From: CAYVQZ01 sp964453435
Lineage (GTDB): Bacteria > Abyssobacteria > SURF-5
Assembly (NCBI GenBank): GCA_964453435.1
Contig: CAYVQZ010000001.1
Coordinates: 124,001 to 188,000, forward strand
Length of the DNA: 64,000 nt
Reading direction: 5' to 3'
Below are positions 33,633 to 42,299 of the stretch, one piece after another. The translations under genes were made by a program, and so were the position numbers. The notes under the pieces were generated by a model. That model worked only from the letters and a program-made list of their open reading frames with translations. It did not search any database and had not been told where the DNA came from. How positions within the stretch are numbered: the first letter of the stretch is position 1; each line of letters begins with the position of its first letter.

Positions 33633-34664
33633 CTACGAAATCGCCATCTTGGAAATGTCCCCCAGCCGGCCGACCCCCAAACCTTTCCGGTCCGCCGTTG
33701 CGATATAGGTCGGCTCGCGACCCGCGTCTTTCAATGACGGCAAGTCGCTCTCTCTCCTTTTCTGCTCGATCAGTTCCCAACCGACCCGGTCGACGGCCAC
33801 CGGGTCGGTCGAAACCAGGAGCGAGGCGGGTGGCCACGACCACTGCGCTCGCGCCGCTGGTCCGCCGTGACATTGTCCGATGAGCGCATCGCAAATGACA
33901 AGGCGAAGCTTTCCCGCAATGAACGGATGAGCGCACAAGTCGGCAATATAGGGATCACAATTGTTGTCATGATATTTGTTGGGATTATGTATCGCGCCAT
34001 AGAAGTTCTTCATTCCGAGCGAAACGCCGGCGAGGTCGTGGTCCTTTAGCGCCGGCACATTGATAATCGCGGTGCACAGCCGCGACAGGATTCTGCTGAA
34101 ACAGGACCCCACTTCACCGGAAAATTCGATCTCATTCTCATAGCCAACGCCGGCGGAATCGGTTGCCATCACCCTGGCGCCGGCGACATTTCCCGAAACA
34201 AAGCCCGCAGACGCGAGTTCGCGCTCCATCCGGTCCCACACGATAATTTTTTGTTTCGAAATGCCCGCGCTCGCCAAGCCCTCGACAATCGCCGCCACGA
34301 GTTCCGGGTGTGAAGACAGTCCCGGACCGGCCAGAGAGTTGACCTTTATGCCCACGATGTCAGATGGCGAAAAAAAACTGTTCCACGCGGAGCGCGGGTC
34401 GGATTTGCCCGACAACGCCGTGACGGAGTTCGCGAGCAGTCGGCGTATCGTTTCGCCGTCCGGCTTCCCATTGTTTTTGAGGACCGACGGATTCCTTGCG
34501 ATCACTACCTTCGCATGACCCGGGGCGTTCGCAGAGAGCGCCGTCGCAGCTGCGCCGGCGCCGCGAAAGACCCCACCTCCAACGCGTGCGGCTCCCCACA
34601 GCGCTGCAGGGACAGCCGCGAGAAAGCGAAGGAATGCTCGTCGGGTTTTCGTCATCGTACTCAT
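33633..34664 (-). CDS. DUF362 protein with Tat signal
   Basis: A 343-residue DUF362-family protein. It is recognised by 'DIVGIKVNSLAGPGLSSHPELVAAIVEGLASAGISKQKIIVWDR', 'INVPALKDHDLAGVSLGMKNFYGAIHNP' and 'TDPVAVDRVGWELI'. The N-terminus has a twin-arginine motif (TRRAFLRFLAAVPAALWG). It lacks the C-terminal ferredoxin domain of some relatives. It is transcribed ahead of the Tat-targeted radical SAM gene (35-bp gap), so the two are probably made and exported together. An alternative ATG is at 34655. The DUF362 reaction is not established. Confidence 0.85.
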   Translation of the reverse strand: MSTMTKTRRAFLRFLAAVPAALWGAARVGGGVFRGAGAAATALSANAPGHAKVVIARNPSVLKNNGKPDGETIRRLLANSVTALSGKSDPRSAWNSFFSPSDIVGIKVNSLAGPGLSSHPELVAAIVEGLASAGISKQKIIVWDRMERELASAGFVSGNVAGARVMATDSAGVGYENEIEFSGEVGSCFSRILSRLCTAIINVPALKDHDLAGVSLGMKNFYGAIHNPNKYHDNNCDPYIADLCAHPFIAGKLRLVICDALIGQCHGGPAARAQWSWPPASLLVSTDPVAVDRVGWELIEQKRRESDLPSLKDAGREPTYIATADRKGLGVGRLGDISKMAIS

Positions 34665-34740
34665 CGGAGAGGAATCTGCGGAAATGCTGCGCGTGAAGGA
34701 ACAACTCCTCGTCGTTTTTGACACATCAATCTCTTCTGAC

Positions 34741-34769
34741 AGTTTAACCTTGCTCAGAGAAAATGTCAA
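34741..34769 (-). promoter_or_regulatory. Promoter of the DUF362-radical SAM unit
   Basis: Minus strand TTGACA (34764-34769), a 17-bp spacer, TAAACT (34741-34746), giving a leader of about 70 nt. Confidence 0.7.
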
Positions 34770-34825
34770 AAGCGGAGGCGGCGCGTAGACAAAAAGCTGG
34801 CCCTGGTTTCGATGCGGCGGCGAAC

Positions 34826-34855
34826 TTGCGTGAATCGGCTTTTTTCTGGTATATT
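34826..34855 (+). promoter_or_regulatory. Possible promoter of emrAB
   Basis: TTGCGT (34826-34831), an 18-bp spacer, TATATT (34850-34855), about 80 bp before emrA and divergent from the DUF362 promoter. The -35 box is weak. Confidence 0.5.
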
Positions 34856-34936
34856 TGATTCGCATTAATCCTTGCGGCCATCCATCCCACTATTCACGGG
34901 CCGGTAACTCACTTCGTTTCAGGGACCATTCTGAAC

Positions 34937-36007
34937 GTGGAGCAGGAAAACAGCGGCACGCATGCGAACGCCCGGTTGAAAACCCGAAGAAGGACCGCCA
35001 CGGCGGTTCTCCTTGCAGGCATGTGCATTGCGGGCATTGTCGGAATATATTACTGGCACCGCGCGCGAATTTATGTAAAAACCGACGACGCGTATATCCA
35101 CGGACACATCCATACCATCAGCGCCCGCGTTGCCGGAACCGTTACCGAAGTCCTCGTTGCCGATAACGAATTGGTGAAAGAGGGTCAGGTCATCGTCAAA
35201 CTGGACCCCCAGCCGTTCGCGGCAATAGTTCGCGACGCTGCAGCCGCGCTCGCGCTCGCGGAAAATGAAGTGGCGCAAATGAAGGCGTCCGTGCAGGCCG
35301 CCGAGGCGAACCTCGCTCATGCCAGAGCGACTCTGAGACAGGCCGAACTCGACCTCCGGCGCATTGAATCGCTGGTGGCCGACGGGGTCGGCTCGAAGGA
35401 AGCGCTGGATAAAGCCATCACCGCCCGGGAAGTGGCGCGCGCAAATGTGGCAGCAGCAACCGAAGAGTTGCACAAGGCGCGCGCTGCGCTCGGAAATGAT
35501 TCCGGCGACGGCATACACCCTCTTATCCTGAAACGGCGGGCGGAACTCGAACAGGCCGAACTCAACCTCGGCTACACAACCATTCGTTCTCCCGCCCGCG
35601 GTCATGTTACTCGAAAATCCGTGGAAGCCGGCAACCGCATCCAGCCCGGGCAGCCGTTCCTGTTTATTGTACCGCTCGAGGACCTTTGGGTCGTCGCAAA
35701 CTATAAAGAAACGCAGTTGGAGCGAGTGCGACCGGGACAACCGGCTGAAATTGAGGTCGACACGTATCCGGGCTTGAAGCTAAAGGGTCGAGTCGACAGC
35801 ATTATGGTCGGCACGGGAGCCGTATTCTCGCTTTTCCCTCCCGAAAACGCCACCGGCAACTTCGTCAAAGTCGTGCAGCGAATCCCCGTTAAGATTGTTC
35901 TGGAGCAGCGTCCCAATCCAACGCGTGTCCTCCGAGTGGGAATGTCCGTCGTGCCGACAATAGACACCACTGTGAGTCCGGACGCCGAGGCAACACATAC
36001 CGACTGA
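34937..36007 (+). CDS. emrA: HlyD/EmrA-type membrane fusion protein
   Basis: A 356-residue periplasmic adaptor with one N-terminal transmembrane helix (TAVLLAGMCIAGIVGIYYW, about residues 22-41). 'VKTDDAYIHGHIHTISARVAGTVTEVLVADNELVKEGQVIVKLDP' is the first lipoyl half. A long alpha-helical hairpin (about 95-200) and the second half 'YTTIRSPARGHVTRKSVEAGNRIQPGQPFLFIVP' follow. It bridges the inner-membrane pump EmrB to an outer-membrane channel; no TolC gene is in the window. GTG start. It is followed 29 bp later by emrB. Confidence 0.92.
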   Translation: MEQENSGTHANARLKTRRRTATAVLLAGMCIAGIVGIYYWHRARIYVKTDDAYIHGHIHTISARVAGTVTEVLVADNELVKEGQVIVKLDPQPFAAIVRDAAAALALAENEVAQMKASVQAAEANLAHARATLRQAELDLRRIESLVADGVGSKEALDKAITAREVARANVAAATEELHKARAALGNDSGDGIHPLILKRRAELEQAELNLGYTTIRSPARGHVTRKSVEAGNRIQPGQPFLFIVPLEDLWVVANYKETQLERVRPGQPAEIEVDTYPGLKLKGRVDSIMVGTGAVFSLFPPENATGNFVKVVQRIPVKIVLEQRPNPTRVLRVGMSVVPTIDTTVSPDAEATHTD

Positions 36008-36036
36008 CGTATCCGCTCCGCGGGAGATTAATTCCG

Positions 36037-37689
36037 GTGCAGCATCGTTGCGCCGGTGCTTCTTTAGCGGCCGGTATCAGAAGCGAAACCGGGAAAACAC
36101 ACCAGCGCTTTCGGTCATTTTATGGGTCGGAATTGATTGTGACGACCGAGCGACTTCACGTTAACAAATGGGTCATCGCGGCGACGGTGATGATACCGAC
36201 AATTATGGAGATTGTCGACATCAGCGTCGCCAATGTCGCGCTGGCGCATATACGCGGAAGCTTGAGCGCGGGCGTTGACGAAGTTACCTGGGTGCTGACT
36301 TCCTACCTGGTGTCGAACGCGATTATCATTCCTATGACCGGCTGGCTGGCTCGAAGGTTCGGCAGGAAACGCTATCTGAGTTTCAGCGTCACTTTGTTTA
36401 CCCTGAGCTCGCTGATGTGCGGCAGCGCGCCCAACCTGGGAGCCTTGGTTTTCTTCAGGGTTTTGCAGGGTATCGGAGGCGGGGCGCTTCAACCGCTCTC
36501 GCAGGCCATCCTGCTCGAATCGTTTCCGCCTCGAGAACACGGCGTGGCGATGGCGGTATTCGGTGTCGGAATAATGTTCGGGCCGATCATGGGCCCCTTT
36601 ATGGGAGGATGGCTGACCGACCATTTGAGCTGGCGGTGGATATTCTATGTGAATGTTCCCATCGGGATAATCTCCCTGATGATGATATATTTTTTCATAT
36701 TCGATCCCTCCTACCTGAAACGAGTGAAAGAAAAGATTGATTATATGGGGCTGGCGCTTCTCGTTCTCGGAATCGGTTGTCTCCAACTGGTTCTGGACAG
36801 GGGTGAAAATGAGGATTGGTTCAATTCGAGCCAGATTATTATCCTGGCGGGGATATCGGCCGCCGCGCTCATATTTCTCGTGATTGTCGAGCTGACGGCG
36901 GAAAAGCCGATAGTGGACCTGCGCACGTTTCGAAGCGTCTCGTTCTCGGCCGGAAACCTCATGATGTTCTTCGCCTTCTTCTGCTTCTTTGGAAGCCTTG
37001 TCCTCCTTCCCCTTTACCTGCAACTCCTGATGGGCTACACCCCCACACTCGCGGGAATGGCGCTTTCCCCCGGCGGAATCGCAAGCCTCGTCTCCATGGC
37101 CATTATGGGAAGACTGATTGGCAAGATCGACGCAAGGCTCATATTGGCATTCGGAATCACGGTCACGGCCTATTCGTTTTACATGATGACCCAGTTCAAC
37201 CTGTATGCCGACTACCACTACGTCCTGATGCCGCGCATCGTTCAGGGATTCGGCGTCGGATGCCTCTTCGTCCCCCTCAGCACCGTCACCCTGACCCGAA
37301 TACCAAGGGAAGAAATGGGCAACGCAACCGGTATTTTCAATCTGCTCCGAAACCTCGGCGGCAGCTTCGGCATCGCGTTCTCGGCGACAATGCTTTCGCG
37401 TCATACCCAAGTCAACCATCACCGTCTGATCGAGCATCTGGCGGTCACGGACGCCGGGTTCCAACAAGCGTACTACTCGCTCCGGTTCCGGCTGCCGCAC
37501 TTAGGCGTAAACCCCGGGGTCCTCGACGATTCGGTCTTCGGAACAATATATCGGGAACTGCAAAGACAGGCGATGATGCTCTCCTTCAATGATTCCTTCA
37601 CATTCCTTTTCCTCATCTTCTTTATGACGGTTCCGCTCCTCTTCCTTCTCAAGCCTGCCAGTGGAGGCGGTCCGACGGGCGCCCATTGA
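36037..37689 (+). CDS. emrB: DHA2-family drug:proton antiporter (EmrB/QacA type)
   Basis: A 550-residue inner-membrane MFS transporter with 14 predicted helices. Landmarks are 'IPTIMEIVDISVANVALAHI' in helix 1, motif A 'GWLARRFGRKRYL', motif C-like 'GVGIMFGPIMGPFMGGWLTDHLSWRWIFYVNVPIG', and 'GNATGIFNLLRNLGGSFGIAF' near the C-terminus. With EmrA it forms a tripartite efflux pump. The N-terminal 34 residues from the GTG at 36037 are atypical; a GTG at 36139 gives the usual EmrB N-terminus and may be the true start. Confidence 0.9.
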   Translation: MQHRCAGASLAAGIRSETGKTHQRFRSFYGSELIVTTERLHVNKWVIAATVMIPTIMEIVDISVANVALAHIRGSLSAGVDEVTWVLTSYLVSNAIIIPMTGWLARRFGRKRYLSFSVTLFTLSSLMCGSAPNLGALVFFRVLQGIGGGALQPLSQAILLESFPPREHGVAMAVFGVGIMFGPIMGPFMGGWLTDHLSWRWIFYVNVPIGIISLMMIYFFIFDPSYLKRVKEKIDYMGLALLVLGIGCLQLVLDRGENEDWFNSSQIIILAGISAAALIFLVIVELTAEKPIVDLRTFRSVSFSAGNLMMFFAFFCFFGSLVLLPLYLQLLMGYTPTLAGMALSPGGIASLVSMAIMGRLIGKIDARLILAFGITVTAYSFYMMTQFNLYADYHYVLMPRIVQGFGVGCLFVPLSTVTLTRIPREEMGNATGIFNLLRNLGGSFGIAFSATMLSRHTQVNHHRLIEHLAVTDAGFQQAYYSLRFRLPHLGVNPGVLDDSVFGTIYRELQRQAMMLSFNDSFTFLFLIFFMTVPLLFLLKPASGGGPTGAH

Positions 37690-37730
37690 AGCTTCGCCAC
37701 CGCTTTTCCGAGCGAACGATTGATAATCTC

Positions 37731-37758
37731 TTGACAAATTCAACTTATGGGAGATAAT
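37731..37758 (+). promoter_or_regulatory. Promoter of the Asp-box repeat protein gene
   Basis: TTGACA (37731-37736), a 16-bp spacer, GATAAT (37753-37758); TAATAT two bases later is an alternative -10. The gene starts about 40 nt downstream of the expected transcript start. Confidence 0.7.
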
Positions 37759-37805
37759 ATATCCAAAAGAAAATTGGTTGCGAAGCCCATAAGGAGAGAA
37801 GACGA

Positions 37806-40157
37806 ATGCGACCAGTCAAACAACGCCTCGCTCCGAAAATACCGACGTTAATCCTGACATTCATCCTTTTCTGCTTCTCCAAGGCCGCCGACTGCGAATT
37901 GGAGTGGAGGTCGGTTGGGCCGGCGGGAGGGGATGTGAACGCAATTGCCATAGACCCTTTGGAAACCCAGAATATTTACATAGCTCTGGCGGCAAACCGG
38001 GTATACAAAAGCGCTGATAGCGGCAAATCGTGGGCTCCGTTCGGGATCGGCCTGCCCGCCTCGGACGTGGTCGACCTAATCATTGACCGCGATGTCACAC
38101 CCGGAGTCATCTACGCCGCCACCTCCGGCGCGGGAGTGTTCAAACGTTCTCTTCCCGGTGTCACATGGACGCCAGCGAACGCCGGCCTGGCCAGTCTCAA
38201 CGTGTTCGTCCTCGTCCTTGACCGCACAAGCACGAATACGGTGTATGCCGGTACGGGATCCGGAGTGTTCAGAACCCAAAATGCGGGCGCTTCGTGGACG
38301 TCCCGAAATGGGAGTGACAACGTGCTCAACGGGATCAGCGTCACCGCGCTGGCTGTCGATCCCAGCAGCGGCGCAGTGTACGCGGGCACCGTCGGCAACG
38401 GCGTTTTCAAATCCGGTGACGGAGGGAGCACATGGAATCCCATCAACACGGGACTGCCGAGCGTCGGCGACCTGACGGCCACTTCGCTCCGAATTGACCC
38501 CATTTCGCCTAACAGTATATTGCTCGGCACGTTGAGGAACGGTATTTTCCGCACCCAGAACGGCGGCGGCACGTGGACAAGCTATAACGAGGGGCTCACG
38601 AGCGGTCTCGTGACGCTGAATATCCGCGATTTCGATATTGATTCGTCTCAGGTGGCGTACGCCGCCACTGAGAGCGGTGTTTTCCGAAGGGCTTTCAGCG
38701 GGACGAGTTGGTCTTTGCTCAGCAGTGGCCCGAGCGCCCGATTTACGGAGTCGGTTGCGGTCGACCCCTTCGACCCGCAGAAACTTATCGTCGGCACTGT
38801 GTTTTTCGGCGTGTTCAGGTCAACCGATGGCGGGTCAAACTGGAACCAATCCAACAGCGGTCTTGTCGGGACACGTATTCGCGCAATAGCCGTAAATCCG
38901 GTCAGCCCTTCGATTGCCTATGCGGCGGGGTTTGGCGGGGGCGTGCTCAAGAGCCGAAACGGCGGAGACACGTGGGAATCGGCTGGTCCGGAGATTGCCG
39001 AAACACTAGGCGTGGCCCTTGCGATTGACCCGACTAACCCGGATGTCATTTATCTGGGCACAGAGATGGAAGGAGTTTTTCGAAGTGAGAACGGCGGGCA
39101 AAGCTGGATTTCGTTCAACGACGGGCTGCCGGAGAACCCCTCGGTCACGGCAGTTGTCGTCGACCCGATCATGACTTCGGTTCTTTACGCCGTGGTCGCG
39201 GGGGAGGGCATTTTCAAGAGACAGGCGCCTGGCGCGTGGGCGGCCGCTAATGCAGGGCTGACCGACCCGGCCACCGTGACAGACATAGCCGTGAACCCGG
39301 TCGTCACAGCGACTCTTATTGCAACAACGAATGGCGATGGGGTATTTCGCAGTGTGGACGGTGCCGGAAATTGGTCGGCGTCCAATACGGGCCTGACGAC
39401 GGATTTCTCGTTCCGCTCGATTACTTTCAGTCCAACAAATCCGCAGGTCGTCTACATCGGGGGCATTGCGGCCTCTGTGTATAAGAGCGTCGATGGCGGG
39501 TTAAGTTGGGCCTTTGCCGGTTCGGGTCTGCCTGATGCGCCGGACATAAATAGTCTGTCGGCGACGCCCGACCTGTCACCGGTTCTGTATGCGGCGCTGG
39601 ATGGGGATGGCGTTTTCCGGAGTTTCGATGAAGCACGGAGTTGGAATTCATTTATTCCCGGATTGACAAATCTTTTCGTCAACGGGTTGGCTGTAAACCC
39701 GGCCACCACCAGCATTGTGTTTGCCGGAACCGAAGGCGGGGGAATCTTCAAGACCGCTAATCGCGCGGGAGTGACTACTGAAGGCGGGGGAGGAAGCAGT
39801 TCCCTGTGCTTCGTGGCGACCGCAACATACGGCAGCCCGTCCGCGCGAGAAGTAATGGTTTTACGGAACTTCCGAGACCAATGCCTCTTGCCCACTGCGC
39901 CGGGACGATTCTTCATCCGAATGTACTACCGATTCAGTCCCCCTCTAGCCAAACTCATTTCATCCAGCAAGGCGCTTCAATCGGTGAGCAGGTCCGCGCT
40001 GCGGCCGGTTGTGTTCGTGTGCGCCCGATGGGTCGAACATCCGCTGGCTGCCGAGAGGGTTGCGAAGGGTCTTGTCTTCGGAATTTCCCCGTTTGTTGTC
40101 CTTTTCTTGCGGAAGAGATTTTCTGCCAAAAAGACTCTCCGTGGTGCGAGCAATTGA
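37806..40157 (+). CDS. Secreted Asp-box (BNR/sortilin-like) repeat protein with CFI-type C-terminus
   Basis: A 783-residue protein. A signal peptide (IPTLILTFILFCFSKAADC, cut near residue 30) is followed by about twelve repeats of 45-60 residues forming a predicted beta-propeller. The repeats carry Asp-box variants S-x-D/N-x-G-x-S/T-W (SADSGKSW, SGDGGSTW, STDGGSNW, SRNGGDTW, SENGGQSW, SVDGGLSW) and 'VIYAGT..GVF' strands. After a short Gly/Ser linker (about residue 660) comes 'CFVATATYGSPSAREVMVLRNFRDQCLL', which resembles the CFI-box-CTERM domain, ending with a hydrophobic helix and a basic tail (FLRKRFSAKK). This layout suggests surface export and C-terminal anchoring or sorting. The ligand is unknown. 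Confidence 0.85.
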   Translation: MRPVKQRLAPKIPTLILTFILFCFSKAADCELEWRSVGPAGGDVNAIAIDPLETQNIYIALAANRVYKSADSGKSWAPFGIGLPASDVVDLIIDRDVTPGVIYAATSGAGVFKRSLPGVTWTPANAGLASLNVFVLVLDRTSTNTVYAGTGSGVFRTQNAGASWTSRNGSDNVLNGISVTALAVDPSSGAVYAGTVGNGVFKSGDGGSTWNPINTGLPSVGDLTATSLRIDPISPNSILLGTLRNGIFRTQNGGGTWTSYNEGLTSGLVTLNIRDFDIDSSQVAYAATESGVFRRAFSGTSWSLLSSGPSARFTESVAVDPFDPQKLIVGTVFFGVFRSTDGGSNWNQSNSGLVGTRIRAIAVNPVSPSIAYAAGFGGGVLKSRNGGDTWESAGPEIAETLGVALAIDPTNPDVIYLGTEMEGVFRSENGGQSWISFNDGLPENPSVTAVVVDPIMTSVLYAVVAGEGIFKRQAPGAWAAANAGLTDPATVTDIAVNPVVTATLIATTNGDGVFRSVDGAGNWSASNTGLTTDFSFRSITFSPTNPQVVYIGGIAASVYKSVDGGLSWAFAGSGLPDAPDINSLSATPDLSPVLYAALDGDGVFRSFDEARSWNSFIPGLTNLFVNGLAVNPATTSIVFAGTEGGGIFKTANRAGVTTEGGGGSSSLCFVATATYGSPSAREVMVLRNFRDQCLLPTAPGRFFIRMYYRFSPPLAKLISSSKALQSVSRSALRPVVFVCARWVEHPLAAERVAKGLVFGISPFVVLFLRKRFSAKKTLRGASN

Positions 40158-40375
40158 CGGCCTTATTTCTATGCCCCCATAGCTCATGATGATTCTTGGT
40201 TCATGCGTGAAGAGCCGACATTGACTGTGTCCCACCCCCAATTGCGGTTTTTCCCCACCTTTTTTCGGGAGCTATCTTTATGCAAGAGGTTGCGGAAAAC
40301 TTGGCCAGCAAATTGCCTAAATGGTTAAGTTTTCAATGCTTACGCCCGCCGGCCCTTAAATGGCATTAAGTTTGC

Positions 40376-40397
40376 ATCCGCGCGAAGCGGATTTTTA
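40376..40397 (+). terminator. Intrinsic terminator-like hairpin before the Bat operon
   Basis: ATCCGC (40376-40381), loop GCGAA, GCGGAT (40387-40392), running into TTTTTATT. It lies about 220 bp after the Asp-box protein gene and 18 bp before the first Bat-cluster gene, so it would separate the two units. The preceding 218 bp hold a degraded REP-like fragment ('gactgtgtcccacccccaattgcgg', 40223-40247) and no gene. Confidence 0.55.
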
Positions 40398-40414
40398 TTG
40401 CTACAATATGGGAA

Positions 40415-41293
40415 ATGAGCCGATTTCGAGTGCGAAAGGTATTGCGCGGCTGGCGACCGCGCGCAAAATGTCATGATGCGAGAAGGCTGGGGTGCACCCT
40501 GCTTGTGCTACTGCTTGCCGGCCAAGCCCTCGCGCAGCCGCAGGCAACACTCGAGGCACGCCCTGCGGAGATTCCCCTGAACCGCCTCCTGGCCGTGACG
40601 TTGGAGTTGGCGTGGACAGGGGATGCCGATTCCTTCGATATACCACCACCGGATATTTCGGAACTCACTGGCTTCGAGGCAATCGAGAACACGCTCTCGG
40701 CTTCCAGAACAAACGGACACAATGTGGTACGATACGAGATGAAACTGAAGCCGCTAAAACAAGGCGACTATGACCTTGGTCGAATCAAAGTGGAATACTA
40801 CGAGAAGGGTCGCGACGTGAGGACCGTAATTCCTCTGCCCGAGACACGCGTACGCGTAACTCGCGAGGAAATACTCGGCAGGCGCGGTAAGCTCGCGCTC
40901 GGGACAGGCATGGCCGCAGCGGCCATCGCCATTCTTTGTTTCCTGAAAGCGCATTCGACAAGGGTTTCCCGGCGGAAAGAGCGCAACCAATTCAAATACG
41001 CAAACGGTGAACATTCCAAACTGCTGGCGGAGCTTGGTGCCGCACGCCGCCTGTTGCTCGAAGGCAGGACCGGCGAATATCTGGAGAAGTTATGCGGGAT
41101 GGCCGATTCCGACTTCCTGCGTCCGTACGCAAGAACGGAACGGCTGCGGGAACTGGCGGAGAGAGTCAGGTTTGGGGGAGAGACACCTTCACCCGACCAC
41201 CTGAGATGGGCGGAAAATCAAGTGAGAAGCGCGATCCGTGAAGCATTTCCTGAAGAGACCGAGTCCGGGGAAGAGCGAGAAGGAGGAACCTGA
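40415..41293 (+). CDS. BatD-like protein (short, first of the Bat cluster)
   Basis: A 292-residue protein. A signal peptide (LGCTLLVLLLAGQALAQ) follows an unusually long, basic N-terminus. The periplasmic beta-rich domain ('ATLEARPAEIPLNRLLAVTLELAWTGDADSFDIPPPDISELTGFEAIENTLSAS') is like the first domain of BatD. One transmembrane helix (about residues 162-180) precedes a cytoplasmic helical tail. It is about half the size of the BatD encoded later in the cluster. Five bases separate it from the preferred moxR start, so it belongs to the same operon. Role inferred from family and context only. Confidence 0.7.
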   Translation: MSRFRVRKVLRGWRPRAKCHDARRLGCTLLVLLLAGQALAQPQATLEARPAEIPLNRLLAVTLELAWTGDADSFDIPPPDISELTGFEAIENTLSASRTNGHNVVRYEMKLKPLKQGDYDLGRIKVEYYEKGRDVRTVIPLPETRVRVTREEILGRRGKLALGTGMAAAAIAILCFLKAHSTRVSRRKERNQFKYANGEHSKLLAELGAARRLLLEGRTGEYLEKLCGMADSDFLRPYARTERLRELAERVRFGGETPSPDHLRWAENQVRSAIREAFPEETESGEEREGGT

Positions 41294-41297
41294 AGGA

Positions 41298-42287
41298 ATG
41301 AGCGAAGACATTCAAGTAATCACCCAGCGCGTGAAGGAGCAGAGCAAGTTCGTTAATACGTTAACGAAAGAACTGGGTAAGGTTATAGTCGGCCAGAAAT
41401 ACATGATTGAGCGCCTCTTGGTGGGCCTTCTCTCAAACGGGCATATTCTCCTGGAAGGCGTTCCCGGTCTCGCCAAAACGACCGCCGTCCGCGCATTGAG
41501 TGAGTGCATCAACACAAAATTCCAGCGCATTCAGTTTACGCCCGACCTGCTCCCGGCGGACCTTCTGGGGACCCAGGTCTATAACCCCCGAGACGGACAG
41601 TTCACCGTAAAAAAAGGACCGCTATTCGCAAACCTTATCCTTGCGGATGAGATCAACCGCGCTCCGGCCAAAGTGCAGAGCGCGCTGCTCGAGGCTATGC
41701 AGGAGCGTCAGGTTACCATCGGAGACGAGACCTTTGCGTTACATGAGCCTTTCCTGGTTCTTGCAACTCAGAATCCTATCGAGCAGGAGGGCACGTACCC
41801 CCTTCCCGAAGCGCAGGTGGACAGGTTCATGCTGAAATTGAAGATCACGTACCCCAACAAGCTGGAAGAGCGTGAAATAATGGACCGCGTCGTCGTTGGA
41901 AGCGATGTGCATCTCGAGCCGGTCGTGAACCCCGACCACATACTGGATGCGCGGGCGGTTGTGAATTCCGTGTACATGGACGAAAAAATCAAGGATTACA
42001 TTGTGAATCTTGTGTTCGCGACGCGCGAGCCCGCAAGCTTCGGCCTCCCGGAGCTTGAAAACCTTATCGAGTATGGAGCGTCGCCGCGTGCCTCCCTCTA
42101 TCTCAGCCAGACAGCGAAGGCGTATGCCTTCATGCAGGGACGAGGCTACGTGACGCCGCAGGACGTGAAATCAATCGGGATGGACGTGTTGCGGCACAGG
42201 GTAATCGTTTCATATGAAGCCGAAGCCGAGGAGATGACCTCGGAAGACATTATCCAGAAGATATTTGACCACGTGGAAGTCCCCTAG
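41298..42287 (+). CDS. moxR: MoxR-family AAA ATPase
   Basis: A 329-residue AAA+ ATPase. It has Walker A 'GVPGLAKT', Walker B 'LILADEINRAPAKVQSALLEAMQERQVTIGDETF', sensor 1 'LATQNPIEQEGTYPLPEAQVDRFMLK', and the C-terminal lid 'GASPRASLYLSQTAKAYAFMQGRGYVTPQDV'. MoxR proteins act as chaperones or activators for VWA-domain partners, which here are BatA and BatB. I chose the ATG at 41298, preceded by GAAGG and AAGGAGG; an in-frame ATG at 41238 would overlap the upstream gene. It is followed 12 bp later by the DUF58 gene. Confidence 0.95.
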   Translation: MSEDIQVITQRVKEQSKFVNTLTKELGKVIVGQKYMIERLLVGLLSNGHILLEGVPGLAKTTAVRALSECINTKFQRIQFTPDLLPADLLGTQVYNPRDGQFTVKKGPLFANLILADEINRAPAKVQSALLEAMQERQVTIGDETFALHEPFLVLATQNPIEQEGTYPLPEAQVDRFMLKLKITYPNKLEEREIMDRVVVGSDVHLEPVVNPDHILDARAVVNSVYMDEKIKDYIVNLVFATREPASFGLPELENLIEYGASPRASLYLSQTAKAYAFMQGRGYVTPQDVKSIGMDVLRHRVIVSYEAEAEEMTSEDIIQKIFDHVEVP

Positions 42288-42299
42288 AGAGGCAAGGCC

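Noticed and set aside
33598..33936. N-terminal extension of the radical SAM frame
   Set aside because: It overlaps the DUF362 gene and would bury the Tat signal; the ATG at 33597 begins the signal.
36115..37500. 461-residue frame opposite emrB
   Set aside because: Charged, His/Gln/Glu-rich translation of the antisense of a membrane protein; no domain.
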